In this document: in pieces, positions 42,137 through 52,800 of the stretch | How positions within the stretch are numbered: the first letter of the stretch is position 1 | Layout: every line of letters begins with the position of its first letter | From: Bacillus changyiensis | Lineage (GTDB): Bacteria; Bacillota; Bacilli; Bacillales; Bacillaceae | Direction of reading: 5' to 3' | DNA length: 64,000 bases | Assembly: GCF_027706145.1 (NCBI RefSeq) | Contig: NZ_JAQFWW010000003.1 | Coordinates: forward strand, 62,001-126,000 | Program-made: the position numbers and the translations under genes | The notes under the pieces: model-generated | The model's input: only the letters and a program-made list of their open reading frames with translations | Database searches by the model: none | Told to the model about the DNA's origin: nothing

Positions 42137-42829
42137 AAGAAGAACAAGATTTGAAAGTCATCTCTGTAAAGGATGATCAAGAAATGAGTCTGAAGGCAGC
42201 TAGTTTGATCATCAAACAGATGAATGCTTTGCAAAACCCTGTCATAGGTCTTGCAGCAGGTTTAACCCCATTAGGTTTATATGACTGTTTAGTTCAACAT
42301 TACCAACAAAAAGACATTTCATTTAAACATGACACGACTTTAACCTAGATGAATATGTTGGACTTGCTCAAGAGAATCAACACAGTTTCCATTATTATAT
42401 GAAAGAAACATTATTTAAACAGATTGATATTCCTAACCGAATGGCAGAAGATTTAGATGAAGAATGTATCAACTATGACAGACTTATCTCTGATCATGAA
42501 CGGAACATTCAAATATAGGGGTAAATGGACATATCGGTTTTAATGAGCCAGGGACAAGTTTTAAAAGTGGTACACATATTGTGACATTAGATCAATCAAC
42601 TAGAAAAGCCAATGCTAGATTTTTTTCATCGATTGATCATGTACCGACAAAGGCAATGACGATGGGAATAACGTCAATCATGAAAAGTAAACAGATGTTA
42701 TTGCTTGTTTCTGGGAAAAAGAAATCGAAACCATTGGCAAGGTTATTGAAAAGTCGTCATGTTTCCAAAGATTTTCCGGCCTCTATTTTATGGAAACATC
42801 AAGATGTGACAGTCATTGCAAGATGCTGA
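42133..42829 (+). pseudogene. Broken nagB-like glucosamine-6-phosphate deaminase
   Basis: Three frames together give a NagB-like protein. Frame 1 (TTG 42133 to TAG 42348) includes GLAAGLTPLGLYD. Frame 3 takes over near 42338 (FNLDEYVGLAQENQHSFHYY) and stops at 42516. Frame 2 resumes near 42519 with GVNGHIGFNEPGTSF and ends at 42829. At least two frameshifts and a loss of a few residues before GVNGHIGF break it. The TTG overlaps the yhfX stop, so it was the last gene of the yhf operon. NagB enzymes deaminate and isomerise amino-sugar phosphates. Confidence 0.85.
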
Positions 42830-42854
42830 AGCTTTAATGTTCGATTGAAGTTAC

Positions 42855-42890
42855 AACCTGCACCACCTGAAAATTGGCGGTGTAGGTTTC
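42855..42890. terminator. Hairpin between the nagB remnant and sapB
   Basis: AACCTGCACC.CC and GG.GGTGTAGGTT pair with single mismatches around TGAAAATT. T runs on either strand are short; it lies where two convergent transcripts meet. Confidence 0.5.
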
Positions 42891-42902
42891 TCATTGACGA
42901 AC

Positions 42903-43595
42903 TTAAAGAGTATCACATTTAACCCCGACAACACCGTCAATTGCTTTAATATCATAATAAACGTCAGTCACATAACGCTTCTTATGAACCATGACTTTCG
43001 TTTCCATAATCGGAAAGTCTTTTTCACGCATATCATCAATACGGACGGAATGAATTCGAATGTCCTTTTTTTTCATTTCCTTCAGTATATCTGTCATTTT
43101 ATGTTTATCAGATAATGACATGCGAATTCGGATTTCTTTTTCCTGCAATCGGTTCGGTCCGATTTTGCCAACAAACCATGGCAAAAATTCAACACTGACT
43201 AAAATAAAGGCAAGACTAACAAACGCTTCTTTATAAAAGCCGGCACCGATTGCCACTCCTAGACCTGCTGCCCCCCAAATCATCGCAGAAGTGGTGAGAC
43301 CTGAGATAACATCATTGCTTTTTCTTAAAATCACACCGGCTCCGATAAAACCAATTCCAGAAATAATCTGTGCTGGTAGACGTAACGGATCCATCATAAT
43401 CCGGTTTGATTTTGGAAAATGGTATGCCGCATCAATGCTGATCATTGTTAATACACATGAACTGATCGCAATGACAATACAAGTTTTTAAGCCGAGCGGC
43501 TTATTTTTTAGTTCCCTTTCAAGACCGATGACCATGCCAATTAATGTCGCAATCCCTAACTTCATAAATGTATCAAATTCGATATACCAATCCAT
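42903..43595 (-). CDS. sapB: MgtC/SapB family membrane protein
   Basis: The 230-aa protein has four or five N-terminal helices with family motifs GMVIGLERELKNKPLGLKT, INAAYHFP-like region, RLPAQIISGIGFIGAGVI and GLTTSAMIWGAAGLGVAIGAG, then a cytoplasmic ACT-like tail. MgtC proteins influence magnesium homeostasis and ATP synthase; B. subtilis sapB lies at the same locus. It is co-directional with opuE and separated by a terminator. GGGGG lies upstream of the ATG at 43595. Confidence 0.9.
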   Translation of the reverse strand: MDWYIEFDTFMKLGIATLIGMVIGLERELKNKPLGLKTCIVIAISSCVLTMISIDAAYHFPKSNRIMMDPLRLPAQIISGIGFIGAGVILRKSNDVISGLTTSAMIWGAAGLGVAIGAGFYKEAFVSLAFILVSVEFLPWFVGKIGPNRLQEKEIRIRMSLSDKHKMTDILKEMKKKDIRIHSVRIDDMREKDFPIMETKVMVHKKRYVTDVYYDIKAIDGVVGVKCDTL

Positions 43596-43673
43596 GTCTC
43601 CCGACCCCCCTTTACAGATTATGTTACATCATATTTGCCAGAAAAATGTAATGGAATGCCTAAAAGGATATGA

Positions 43674-43706
43674 AAAGCCGCCAAGAAACGCATCCTTGGC
43701 GGCTTT
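43674..43706. terminator. Strong bidirectional hairpin between opuE and sapB
   Basis: AAAGCCGCCAAG and CTTGGCGGCTTT form a 12-bp perfect stem with a 9-base loop. It ends the minus-strand opuE transcript. Confidence 0.9.
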
Positions 43707-43723
43707 ATCAGGTCATTAATATA

Positions 43724-45208
43724 TTAAAGAGATTGTTGTTTTCCATGTGTTTGTTCCATTTCTTCAAATAGATCTGTAGCTTCTTTAGCCGGTAAACTGC
43801 TAACTAGACTGACGATAACAACCGTAGCTAAGCTTATGAAGAATCCAGGAATCAGTTCATAGATACCTGTTATACCTTTAAGGTCAGTAATAATCCAGAT
43901 TAATACCGTTACTGCTCCTGTTATCATACCTCCTAAAGCGCCCCACTGGTTCATTCGTTTCCAGTATAAGCTGAGAAGAATCGCTGGTCCAAATGCTGAA
44001 CCAAACCCAGCCCACGCATAACCAACAAGATCGAGAATCGTCTTATTCGGACTTAAAGAGAGTAGGATCGCGATGACAGCAACGAGTAACACACTAAGCC
44101 GTCCAACAAAAACAAGTTCTCGATCTGTTGCTTTGCGGCGGAAAAATGTTCGGTAAAAATCTTCGGTCATGGCACTTGATGTCACCAACAGCTGAGAAGA
44201 TACCGTACTCATAATGGCTGCGAGCAATGCGGAAAGTAAAAATCCAGTAATCAAAGGATGGAACAATACTTGTGAAAAGATGATAAATATCGTTTCCGGG
44301 TCTTCGAGGGTCGCACTTGTATTATGAACATAAGCTACTCCAATTAAGCCGACAAGCACTGCTCCGAGTACGGAGATGATCATCCAGCTCATCGCAATGC
44401 GACGTGCTGGTTTTAGCGCTTTAACGGATGAAATCGCCATAAATCGGACGATAATGTGCGGCTGCCCGAAGTAGCCTAATCCCCAAGCAAGAAAAGAAAT
44501 AATGCCAATGACGGTCGTTCCTTTGAAGAAATCTAACAGGCTTGGATTGATTTCTTCTATGACATTAAATGTCGGAGTGATTCCACCTAAATCAGTAAAG
44601 GCAACGATCGGCACGAGCACTAGTGCGACAAACATAATGACACCCTGCAGAAAGTCAGTGAGACTGACAGCTAAAAATCCGCCAAACAACGTATAAATCA
44701 TAACGACTGAAGCAGTTACGATTAAACCAATCCTATAGTCGAGCCCAAATGCTGTTTCAAACATCTTGCCACCTGACACCATGCCCGCTGATGTATACAT
44801 TGTGAAAAACACGATAATGACAAGAGCTGATGACAGCCGTAAGATTCTAGTTTTATCATTGAAGCGGTTTTCAAAAAAGTCAGGAATCGTAATCGCATCA
44901 TTTGCCACTTCTGTATATGTCCGTAAACGGGGTGCGACAATCAAATAGTTTAGATAAGCTCCAATCGTTAAACCAATGGCAAGCCAAGCGCCGGAAAGAC
45001 CTGTTGTATACATTGCTCCCGGTAGTCCCATTAACATCCAGCCGCTCATATCTGATGCGCCAGCTGATAATGCGGTAACAGCAGGACCAAGACCTCTGCC
45101 ACCTAGCATATAGTCATTCAGATTGGTTGTCTTTCGGTATGAATACCAGCCGATTAACAACATGACACCAAAATAAATCCCCAAAGCAATCAGTATTTCA
45201 ATTTTCAC
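43724..45208 (-). CDS. opuE: Sodium/proline symporter OpuE/PutP
   Basis: The 494-aa SSF-family protein has about thirteen helices. Conserved parts are [60 protein letters not shown] and [23 protein letters not shown]. The sodium and proline site residues of PutP lie in the second of these and the [14 protein letters not shown] region. B. subtilis opuE occupies the same place upstream of gatC and takes up proline as osmoprotectant. A perfect cre site in the divergent region suggests it may also respond to carbon source. Confidence 0.93.
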   Translation of the reverse strand: MKIEILIALGIYFGVMLLIGWYSYRKTTNLNDYMLGGRGLGPAVTALSAGASDMSGWMLMGLPGAMYTTGLSGAWLAIGLTIGAYLNYLIVAPRLRTYTEVANDAITIPDFFENRFNDKTRILRLSSALVIIVFFTMYTSAGMVSGGKMFETAFGLDYRIGLIVTASVVMIYTLFGGFLAVSLTDFLQGVIMFVALVLVPIVAFTDLGGITPTFNVIEEINPSLLDFFKGTTVIGIISFLAWGLGYFGQPHIIVRFMAISSVKALKPARRIAMSWMIISVLGAVLVGLIGVAYVHNTSATLEDPETIFIIFSQVLFHPLITGFLLSALLAAIMSTVSSQLLVTSSAMTEDFYRTFFRRKATDRELVFVGRLSVLLVAVIAILLSLSPNKTILDLVGYAWAGFGSAFGPAILLSLYWKRMNQWGALGGMITGAVTVLIWIITDLKGITGIYELIPGFFISLATVVIVSLVSSLPAKEATDLFEEMEQTHGKQQSL

Positions 45209-45456
45209 GTTTTATATCTCTCCTCTTTACATTAATTTGGCATCACCTCTTTTTGATTTTGATCAACACTGATTTTTTGTGTACGAAGAATAAATGCAGA
45301 GCCTCTCTTTTTAAAAAATCAAGTATTGATAAATCAGGCGCTGCCAATATGGATCGTACTTAGTTACTTAAACTATCAAACAATTGCAAATCGATCAACC
45401 GTATAAAATGATTTCTTTTTTTGAAAAAATCTTGAATTTCGCGATTAACAAAACAA

Positions 45457-45470
45457 TGAAAACGCTTACA
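45457..45470. promoter_or_regulatory. CcpA-binding cre site
   Basis: TGAAAACGCTTACA matches the cre consensus TGWAANCGNTNWCA at all 14 positions. It is about 250 bp upstream of opuE and 166 bp upstream of gatC; opuE control is more plausible. Confidence 0.75.
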
Positions 45471-45559
45471 ATAAAATATAAAGTAAAAATATTCAGAAAA
45501 TTAGTACATGTCATTTAAGAGGAATTGACTATTTGAAATAGGGTTCATCTACGGTTCTA

Positions 45560-45589
45560 TTGCTTTGCAATACGGAAATTTGGTATGAT
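45560..45589 (+). promoter_or_regulatory. Candidate promoter of gatCAB
   Basis: TTGCTT (45560-45565), an 18-base spacer and TATGAT (45584-45589), 47 bp before gatC. Confidence 0.6.
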
Positions 45590-45635
45590 CAATATTATAT
45601 GACTAAGGATAGGATCATCTTGGAGGTGTTTTTTT

Positions 45636-45926
45636 ATGTCGCGTATTTCTATAGAAGAAGTAAAACATGTCGCCCACCTTGCTAGACTTGCGATTACAGA
45701 TGAGGAGGCGGAAATGTTTACAAAGCAACTCGACAGTATCATTACGTTTGCAGAAGAGCTGAATGAAGTGAATACAGAGAATGTTAAACCAACAACACAT
45801 GTATTGCAAATGAAAAATATTATGAGGGAAGATGACCCGGGTAAAGGCCTACCGGTTGAGGACGTTGTCAAAAACGCACCTGACCATAAAGACGGCTATA
45901 TTCGAGTACCATCAATTTTGGACTAA
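45636..45926 (+). CDS. gatC: Aspartyl/glutamyl-tRNA amidotransferase subunit C
   Basis: GatC (96 aa) wraps GatA and GatB and stabilises the GatCAB complex. The sequence [41 protein letters not shown] is characteristic, with the C-terminal [20 protein letters not shown] precedes the ATG by 8 bases. Confidence 0.95.
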   Translation: MSRISIEEVKHVAHLARLAITDEEAEMFTKQLDSIITFAEELNEVNTENVKPTTHVLQMKNIMREDDPGKGLPVEDVVKNAPDHKDGYIRVPSILD

Positions 45927-45944
45927 AGGAGGGGGCGTAAAACG

Positions 45945-47402
45945 ATGTCACTGTTTGATCACAAAATATCTGAACTTAAAACGCTCATACATAAAAAAGA
46001 GATCAGGATCTCAGATTTAGTCGATGAATCTTATCAACGAATTCAAAAAGTGGATGGAAAGGTGCAAGCCTTTTTACAGCTTGATGAAGAAAAAGCTCGC
46101 GCATATGCAAAGGAGCTTGATGAAGCGGTAGGCAGTCGAGATGAGCATGGTCTTCTTTTCGGATTGCCGATTGGCATCAAGGATAATATTGTAACAAAGG
46201 ATCTACGGACAACCTGCGCAAGCAAAATTTTACAAAATTTTGATCCGATTTATGATGCAACCGTTGTTCAGCGCCTTCATGAAGCTGAGGCTGTTACAAT
46301 TGGAAAACTGAATATGGATGAGTTTGCAATGGGGTCTTCTACAGAAAACTCTGGATTCCAAAAAACGAAAAACCCTTGGAACTTAGAAACAGTTCCCGGC
46401 GGCTCGAGCGGTGGCTCAGCGGCAGCAGTTGCAGCAGGGGAAGTACCATTTTCACTCGGATCAGATACAGGCGGCTCAATCCGCCAGCCGGCATCTTTCT
46501 GCGGTGTTGTCGGTTTAAAACCGACATATGGTCGTGTTTCAAGATATGGTCTTGTTGCATTTGCTTCTTCATTAGATCAAATCGGTCCCATTACAACATC
46601 TGTTGAGGATAATGCCTATCTTCTTCAAGCCATTTCCGGGGTCGACGAGATGGACTCGACGAGCGCAAATGTCGAAGTACCTGATTATTTGTCTGCATTA
46701 ACCGGGGATATTAAAGGACTTAAAATTGCGGTTCCGAAAGAATATCTTGGTGAAGGTGTTGGCCAAGCTGCCAAGGATTCAGTTCTTGCATCTTTAAAAG
46801 TACTGGAAGGTCTTGGCGCAACTTGGGAAGAAGTGTCTTTGCCGCATAGTAAATATGCGCTTGCCACTTATTATTTGCTCGCATCTTCTGAAGCTTCAGC
46901 CAACTTGGCTCGTTTTGATGGTATCCGCTATGGCTATCGAACCGATCATGCCGATAGCTTAATCGATATTTATAAACAGACACGTTCCGAAGGCTTTGGC
47001 GATGAAGTCAAGCGGCGCATTATGCTTGGAACGTTTGCATTAAGTTCAGGATATTATGACGCTTACTACAAAAAAGCGCAGAAAGTTAGAACATTGATCA
47101 AAAAAGACTTTGAAGATGTATTTGAAAACTATGACGTGATTATTGGACCAACAACGCCTACACCTGCGTTTAAACTTGGAGAAAAAACAAGTGATCCACT
47201 AACAATGTATGCGAACGACATTTTGACGATTCCTGTCAATCTTGCTGGAGTACCAGGAATTAGTGTACCATGCGGTTTTGCGGATGGTTTACCGCTTGGC
47301 CTGCAAATCATTGGCAAACATTTTGATGAGAGCACTGTATACCGCGTTGCCCATGCCTATGAACAAGCAACAGACCACCATAAACAAAAACCTGAATTGT
47401 AA
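45945..47402 (+). CDS. gatA: Aspartyl/glutamyl-tRNA amidotransferase subunit A
   Basis: GatA (485 aa) is the glutaminase of GatCAB, which converts Glu-tRNA(Gln) to Gln-tRNA(Gln). The amidase signature triad is K79 (PIGIKDN), S154 (GGSSGG) and S178 ([10 protein letters not shown]), the same numbers as in S. aureus GatA. AAAGGAGGGG lies about 10 bases before the ATG. It follows gatC by 18 bp. Confidence 0.97.
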   Translation: MSLFDHKISELKTLIHKKEIRISDLVDESYQRIQKVDGKVQAFLQLDEEKARAYAKELDEAVGSRDEHGLLFGLPIGIKDNIVTKDLRTTCASKILQNFDPIYDATVVQRLHEAEAVTIGKLNMDEFAMGSSTENSGFQKTKNPWNLETVPGGSSGGSAAAVAAGEVPFSLGSDTGGSIRQPASFCGVVGLKPTYGRVSRYGLVAFASSLDQIGPITTSVEDNAYLLQAISGVDEMDSTSANVEVPDYLSALTGDIKGLKIAVPKEYLGEGVGQAAKDSVLASLKVLEGLGATWEEVSLPHSKYALATYYLLASSEASANLARFDGIRYGYRTDHADSLIDIYKQTRSEGFGDEVKRRIMLGTFALSSGYYDAYYKKAQKVRTLIKKDFEDVFENYDVIIGPTTPTPAFKLGEKTSDPLTMYANDILTIPVNLAGVPGISVPCGFADGLPLGLQIIGKHFDESTVYRVAHAYEQATDHHKQKPEL

Positions 47403-47415
47403 GGGGTGATAATCC

Positions 47416-48846
47416 ATGAATTTTGAAACGGTAATCGGACTTGAAGTCCATGTGGAGTTAAAAACAAAATCAAAAATCTTCTCAAGTTCACCAACACCAT
47501 TTGGTGCTGAAGCCAATACCCAAACAAGTGTCATCGATTTGGGCTATCCGGGTGTTCTCCCTGTTTTAAATAAAGAAGCAGTCAATTTTGCGATGAAAGC
47601 GGCAATGGCTTTAAACTGTGAAATCGCAACAGAGACAAAATTCGACCGAAAAAACTATTTCTATCCAGATAATCCGAAAGCATATCAAATTTCTCAATTT
47701 GATAAACCGATCGGTGAAAACGGCTGGATTGAGATTGAAGTTGAAGGAAAAACAAAACGGATCGGTATCACTCGTCTTCATTTAGAAGAAGATGCTGGAA
47801 AACTGACACATACAGGTGACGGATACTCTCTTGTTGATTATAACCGTCAAGGAACACCGCTTGTTGAAATTGTCTCAGAGCCAGATATCAGAACACCTGA
47901 AGAGGCATATGCCTATCTTGAAAAGCTAAAATCAATTATTCAATATACAGGTGTTTCCGACTGTAAGATGGAGGAAGGTTCACTTCGCTGTGATGCGAAT
48001 ATTTCCTTGCGTCCAATTGGTCAGGAAGAATTCGGTACAAAAACAGAACTTAAAAATCTAAATTCATTTGCCTTTGTCCAAAAAGGTCTTGAGCATGAAG
48101 AAAAACGTCAGGCACAAGTCCTTCTTTCAGGCGGTGTGATTCAGCAAGAAACGCGTCGCTATGATGAGGCCTCAAAGACAACGATTTTGATGAGGGTCAA
48201 AGAAGGTTCTGATGATTACCGTTATTTCCCCGAACCTGATCTTGTCGAGCTTTATATTGATGATGAGTGGAAACAGCGTGTGAAAGATACCATTCCAGAA
48301 CTTCCTGATGAACGCCGCAAACGTTATATCGAAAAGCTCGGATTACCAGCTTATGATGCAAAAGTGCTGACATTAACGAAAGAGATGTCCGATTTCTTTG
48401 AAGCTGCTGTTGAAAAAGGTGCTGACGCAAAACTTGCCTCCAACTGGCTAATGGGTGAAGTATCTGCTTATTTGAATGCACAGCAGAAAGAACTTGCAGA
48501 TGTTGCACTGACACCTGAAGGTCTTGCCGGTATGATTAAGCTGATTGAAAAAGGAACGATTTCCTCTAAAATCGCTAAAAAAGTCTTTAAAGAATTAATT
48601 GAAAATGGCGGAGATCCAGAGAAAATTGTCAAAGAAAAAGGACTTGTGCAAATCTCTGATGAAGCAACACTAAGAAAACTTGTGACTGAAGCACTTGATC
48701 ACAACCCGCAGTCGATCGAAGACTTTAAAAATGGAAAAGACCGAGCAATCGGCTTCCTTGTGGGACAAATTATGAAAGCTTCAAAAGGCCAGGCAAATCC
48801 ACCGCTGGTCAATAAATTTCTGCTTGAAGAAATCAATAAACGTTAA
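47416..48846 (+). CDS. gatB: Aspartyl/glutamyl-tRNA amidotransferase subunit B
   Basis: GatB (476 aa) binds the misacylated tRNA and transfers ammonia after phosphorylating the glutamyl group. It has the cradle motif [52 protein letters not shown], and the YqeY-like tail ending [31 protein letters not shown] precedes the ATG. It ends at a terminator. Confidence 0.97.
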   Translation: MNFETVIGLEVHVELKTKSKIFSSSPTPFGAEANTQTSVIDLGYPGVLPVLNKEAVNFAMKAAMALNCEIATETKFDRKNYFYPDNPKAYQISQFDKPIGENGWIEIEVEGKTKRIGITRLHLEEDAGKLTHTGDGYSLVDYNRQGTPLVEIVSEPDIRTPEEAYAYLEKLKSIIQYTGVSDCKMEEGSLRCDANISLRPIGQEEFGTKTELKNLNSFAFVQKGLEHEEKRQAQVLLSGGVIQQETRRYDEASKTTILMRVKEGSDDYRYFPEPDLVELYIDDEWKQRVKDTIPELPDERRKRYIEKLGLPAYDAKVLTLTKEMSDFFEAAVEKGADAKLASNWLMGEVSAYLNAQQKELADVALTPEGLAGMIKLIEKGTISSKIAKKVFKELIENGGDPEKIVKEKGLVQISDEATLRKLVTEALDHNPQSIEDFKNGKDRAIGFLVGQIMKASKGQANPPLVNKFLLEEINKR

Positions 48847-48873
48847 AAAAGCAGCCATGCGGCTGCTTTTTTT
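48846..48873 (+). terminator. Intrinsic terminator of gatCAB
   Basis: AAAAAGCAGCC and GGCTGCTTTTTTT form the stem around ATGC. Confidence 0.92.
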
Positions 48874-48893
48874 AGTGCATAGCACTTTCACCA

Positions 48894-49745
48894 TCAATTG
48901 TCCATAAGAAAATGAGAAATCTTCTCTATTAGTCCATGCATATTCTTTTGTTTTTCTAAGTTTGTCAGCATTCCTTTTATGACAGGCTTTCTGACCACAT
49001 CTTTTTTCAATTCTTCTTCAATGACATCAAGTGTGATAATAATGTCTTCTGGAAGTTCACCCTCTTTTTTTAGTTTGTCAATTTCCTGCAAAATTTTCAT
49101 TTGATCTGTGTGATCGTGGCCGTTTCGGTAAGAATAAAAAATATCTAAATTAAGCATTGGTTTCTCGCCACTTGAGAGGAGTCCATCGATCATCTCATCG
49201 ACTCTTCTGACGATGAAACTGGCCAGTTCATCAATATCAATATCAAGTTCGTGAAAGATAAATAAATTTTGATAGGACTGAACAATTCCTTGAACCATAA
49301 TGGATAGATCGGCAAGATACGGTTGGCAAGTGTCTCCATATGCTGAGAAAAGAACTTCATAATAAGTTTCATGGAACTTATCACCGATCTTTTTGAAATA
49401 TTCTTTGATTTTGCTGTTCTCTGGGATGCTATGTTCACTAATCATCACTAGAATAAAGTCACGCTGCTCTTTGCTTTCTTTAAATTGATAAGCAATCTGT
49501 TCTTTAAAAATTTCTTTCGGGATTGCATGTTTTTCTTGAATCCTCTTCATATTGTCCATCGTTCGATCGATATAATATTTAATGATAGCTAATAAAAGTG
49601 CGTCTTTAGATTTGAAATGTAGATAAAAAGATCCTTTCGAGATCTCACATTCATTAACGATGTCTTGAATGGTTGTTGAAGCAAACCCCTTTTTGGCGAA
49701 CAGGCGGAGACCTGCTTTAATAATTTTTTCCTCTTTTTCTGTCAT
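48894..49745 (-). CDS. yerO: TetR-family regulator YerO
   Basis: The 283-aa protein has a TetR HTH at residues 6-50 (KIIKAGLRLFAKKGFASTTIQDIVNECEISKGSFYLHFKSKDALL) and a long ligand domain. It is larger than the usual 190-200 aa, as is B. subtilis YerO. It is divergent from swrC and very probably represses it. The ATG at 49745 has AAAGGGG upstream. Confidence 0.9.
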   Translation of the reverse strand: MTEKEEKIIKAGLRLFAKKGFASTTIQDIVNECEISKGSFYLHFKSKDALLLAIIKYYIDRTMDNMKRIQEKHAIPKEIFKEQIAYQFKESKEQRDFILVMISEHSIPENSKIKEYFKKIGDKFHETYYEVLFSAYGDTCQPYLADLSIMVQGIVQSYQNLFIFHELDIDIDELASFIVRRVDEMIDGLLSSGEKPMLNLDIFYSYRNGHDHTDQMKILQEIDKLKKEGELPEDIIITLDVIEEELKKDVVRKPVIKGMLTNLEKQKNMHGLIEKISHFLMDN

Positions 49746-49832
49746 AAAAGTACCCCTTTTAACTTTAAAATTAGTTAAATTTTAATGGATATCAGTTGAC
49801 CCTGTTTATCCGTACAGTTTATTATTATCTAG

Positions 49833-49850
49833 AATGACCAGTCAGTCAAT
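49833..49850. promoter_or_regulatory. Candidate YerO operator
   Basis: ATGACCAGTCAGTCAAT contains the TGAC/GTCA arms typical of TetR-family sites. It lies in the 145-bp region between yerO and swrC, 41 bp before the swrC start. Confidence 0.45.
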
Positions 49851-49890
49851 CTGTATTATTGATTATTTCCGAGAAAAAATGGAGGTCGTA

Positions 49891-52800
49891 ATGAATTATA
49901 TCATTAATTTTGTGCTGAAGAACAAGTTTGCTGTATGGCTTTTGACAATCATTGTGACGTTGGCTGGCTTATATGCTGGCTTGAACATGAAACAGGAAAC
50001 CATTCCAGACATTACTACACCAATCATCACAGTCACGACAACTTACCCTGGGGCAACACCTGACGAAGTAACTGAGAAGGTGACAAAGCCGATTGAACAG
50101 GCTGTCCAAAATATGAACGGTGTCGATGTTTATACATCAACTTCATTTGAAAATGCATCATCAGTTCAAATTCAATATAAGTTTGAAAAAGATATGGATG
50201 AGGCAAAAGATGAAGTAACAGATGCCCTTTCTGATTTAAAACTGCCAGATGGTGCAGAGAAACCAAAAATTTCTCGAATGAGTTTTAATGCTTTTCCAAT
50301 TATGTCACTAAGTGTTTCAAGTGAAAAAGATTCGCTTGAAGATTTAACTACGACCATTGAAAATGATATCGTTCCATCTTTAAAAGGACTTGATGGAGTC
50401 GGTTCTGTTCAAATCGCTGGTCAGCAAGTAAAAGAAGTTCGTTTATCTTTTAAAGAAGATCAATTGAAAAAATACGGTCTTGATAAAGAAACGGTTAAAA
50501 ACATGATCAAAGCTTCTGACATCAAAATGCCTTTAGGTTTGCAAACCTTTGGAAATAAAGAAAAATCGGTAGTCGTTGATGGAAACATTATCGGTTTGAA
50601 AGATTTAAAAAACATGCGGATTCCGGTCACTGGGCAACCTTCTGGTGCAGCTCAAGCAGGCCAGGGTGCACAAGCTGGACAAGCAGCACAGACACCAACA
50701 CGCGTACCACAAAGTAGTGGAGTGCCAACAGTTAAACTTTCAGAAATTGCTCATGTGAAGCTTGTCGGTGAAGCAAAATCGATTTCTCGAACAAATGGTA
50801 AGGAAAGTATCGGGATTCAAATTGTGAAAGCGGCAGATGCCAATACTGTTGTTGTTGCAAACCATGTAAAAGAAGAACTGAAAAAGTTTGAAAAAGATCA
50901 TAAAGGCTTAAAGTTCAATACAACTTATGATCAGGCTAAACCGATTGAAGAGTCTGTGAGCACGATGTTAAACAAAGCGATTTTTGGTGCATTGTTTGCG
51001 ATTGCGATCATTCTCTTGTTTTTAAGAAACATTAAATCAACGATTATCTCAGTCGTGTCGATTCCATTATCACTGTTGATTGCGATCTTTATTCTTAATC
51101 AGATGGATATTACGCTCAACATTATGACTCTTGGAGCGATGACAGTTGCCATAGGCCGGGTCATTGATGATTCGATTGTCGTTATTGAAAATATTTATAG
51201 GCGGATGGCTTTAAAAGAAGAAAAACTGAGAGGTAAACAATTAGTCCGTGAAGCAACAAAAGAAATGTTTATGCCTATCATGTCTTCAACGATTGTGACA
51301 ATTGCGGTCTTTTTACCGCTTGGTTTGGTAGGTGGAATGGTCGGCGAATTATTTATGCCGTTTGCTCTGACAATTGTCTTTGCGTTGCTTGCTTCTCTGT
51401 TAATCTCAATTACGCTTGTGCCAGCAATGGCGCACAGCCTCTTTAAAAAAGGACTGACAGGCCAAACGAAACTAAAAGAACATAAGCCAAGCAAATTGGC
51501 TGATGTTTATAAAAACATTCTCAACTGGACATTGAATCATAAATGGATCACTTCAGGAATCGCAACCTTAATGCTTGTCGGTAGTTTGCTTTTGACACCA
51601 TTTATCGGTGTTAGCTTCTTGCCAAGTGAAAAAGAAAAAACTGCGATGATCACGTATAGCCCTGAACCAGGACAAACGCGAAGCCAAGCAGAAAAAGAAG
51701 TCAAAAAAGCGGAAGAGATCCTTTTGAAGCGAGATCATGTCAAAAGTGTTCAGCTCTCACTCGGATCTGAAAATCCAATGAACCCAGGCAATACTAATGA
51801 TGCACTCTTCTTTGTCTCTTATGATGAAGACACACCTAACTTTGATAAAGAAAAAGAGCGAGCTGTTAAAGCGATCCAGAAAAAGGCGAATAAAGGTGAA
51901 TGGGAATCGCAAAACATGTCATCGTCCGGTGCAAATAATAAAATCAGTTACTTTATTTATGGCGACAAGATTTCAAACCTTGAAGGCACTGTGAAAGATG
52001 TCGAAAAGATTATGAAAAAAGAGTCAGGATTAAAAAATGTTGATTCTAGCTTAGCAGAGTCTTATGAAGAATTTACATTCAAAGCTGATCAAGAAAAACT
52101 CAGCAAACTAGGGCTTACTGCCTCACAAATTGCTGCTGAACTTATGCCTGAACGGAACCAACCTGCACTGACTCAAATTGAAAAAGATGGAAAAGAGTTT
52201 GATGTCTATGTTCAGACAGACAAAAAAGATCACAAAAAAATTAGTGATTTAGAGAACAAAATGATTCAAACACCACTTGGGAAAAAAGTAAAAATTGGTG
52301 ATGTTGTTGATCTGAAGAAAGGTAAAACGTCTGACACAGTGACAAGACGAGACGGCAAAATTTTCGTTGAAGTCAGCGCTGATTTAACAACAGATGATGT
52401 GTCAAAAGTATCGCAAGACATCCAGAAAAAAGTTGATAAACTTGACTTGCCGTCTAATGTTGACATCGATACTGGCGGAGTTACAAAAGATATTGCCGAA
52501 TCATTTTCACAACTAGGGCTCGCCATGCTTGCTGCAATCGCGATCGTCTATTTAATTCTTGTGATCACATTCGGTGAAGCATTGGCACCATTCGCCATCC
52601 TGTTCTCACTGCCGTTTGCAGTAATCGGAGCGCTTGTTGGCCTCTTTATTGCAAAAGAGACGATCAGTTTAAACGCGTTAATTGGAGTATTGATGCTAAT
52701 CGGAATTGTTGTAACAAACGCGATTGTCTTAATTGACCGAGTCATTCACAAAGAACGCGAAGGACTTTCAACGAGAGAATCCCTACTTGAAGCAGGAGCA

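Larger units (their letters stand above)
45209..45635. other. Divergent intergenic region between opuE and gatC
   Basis: This 427-bp region holds the opuE leader and promoter (not clearly resolved), a perfect cre site at 45457 and the gatC promoter. I see no gene in it. Confidence 0.7.

Noticed and set aside
43291..43719. Plus-strand open frame opposite sapB
   Set aside because: Opposite strand encodes clear MgtC motifs. The plus-strand frame has no ribosome site.
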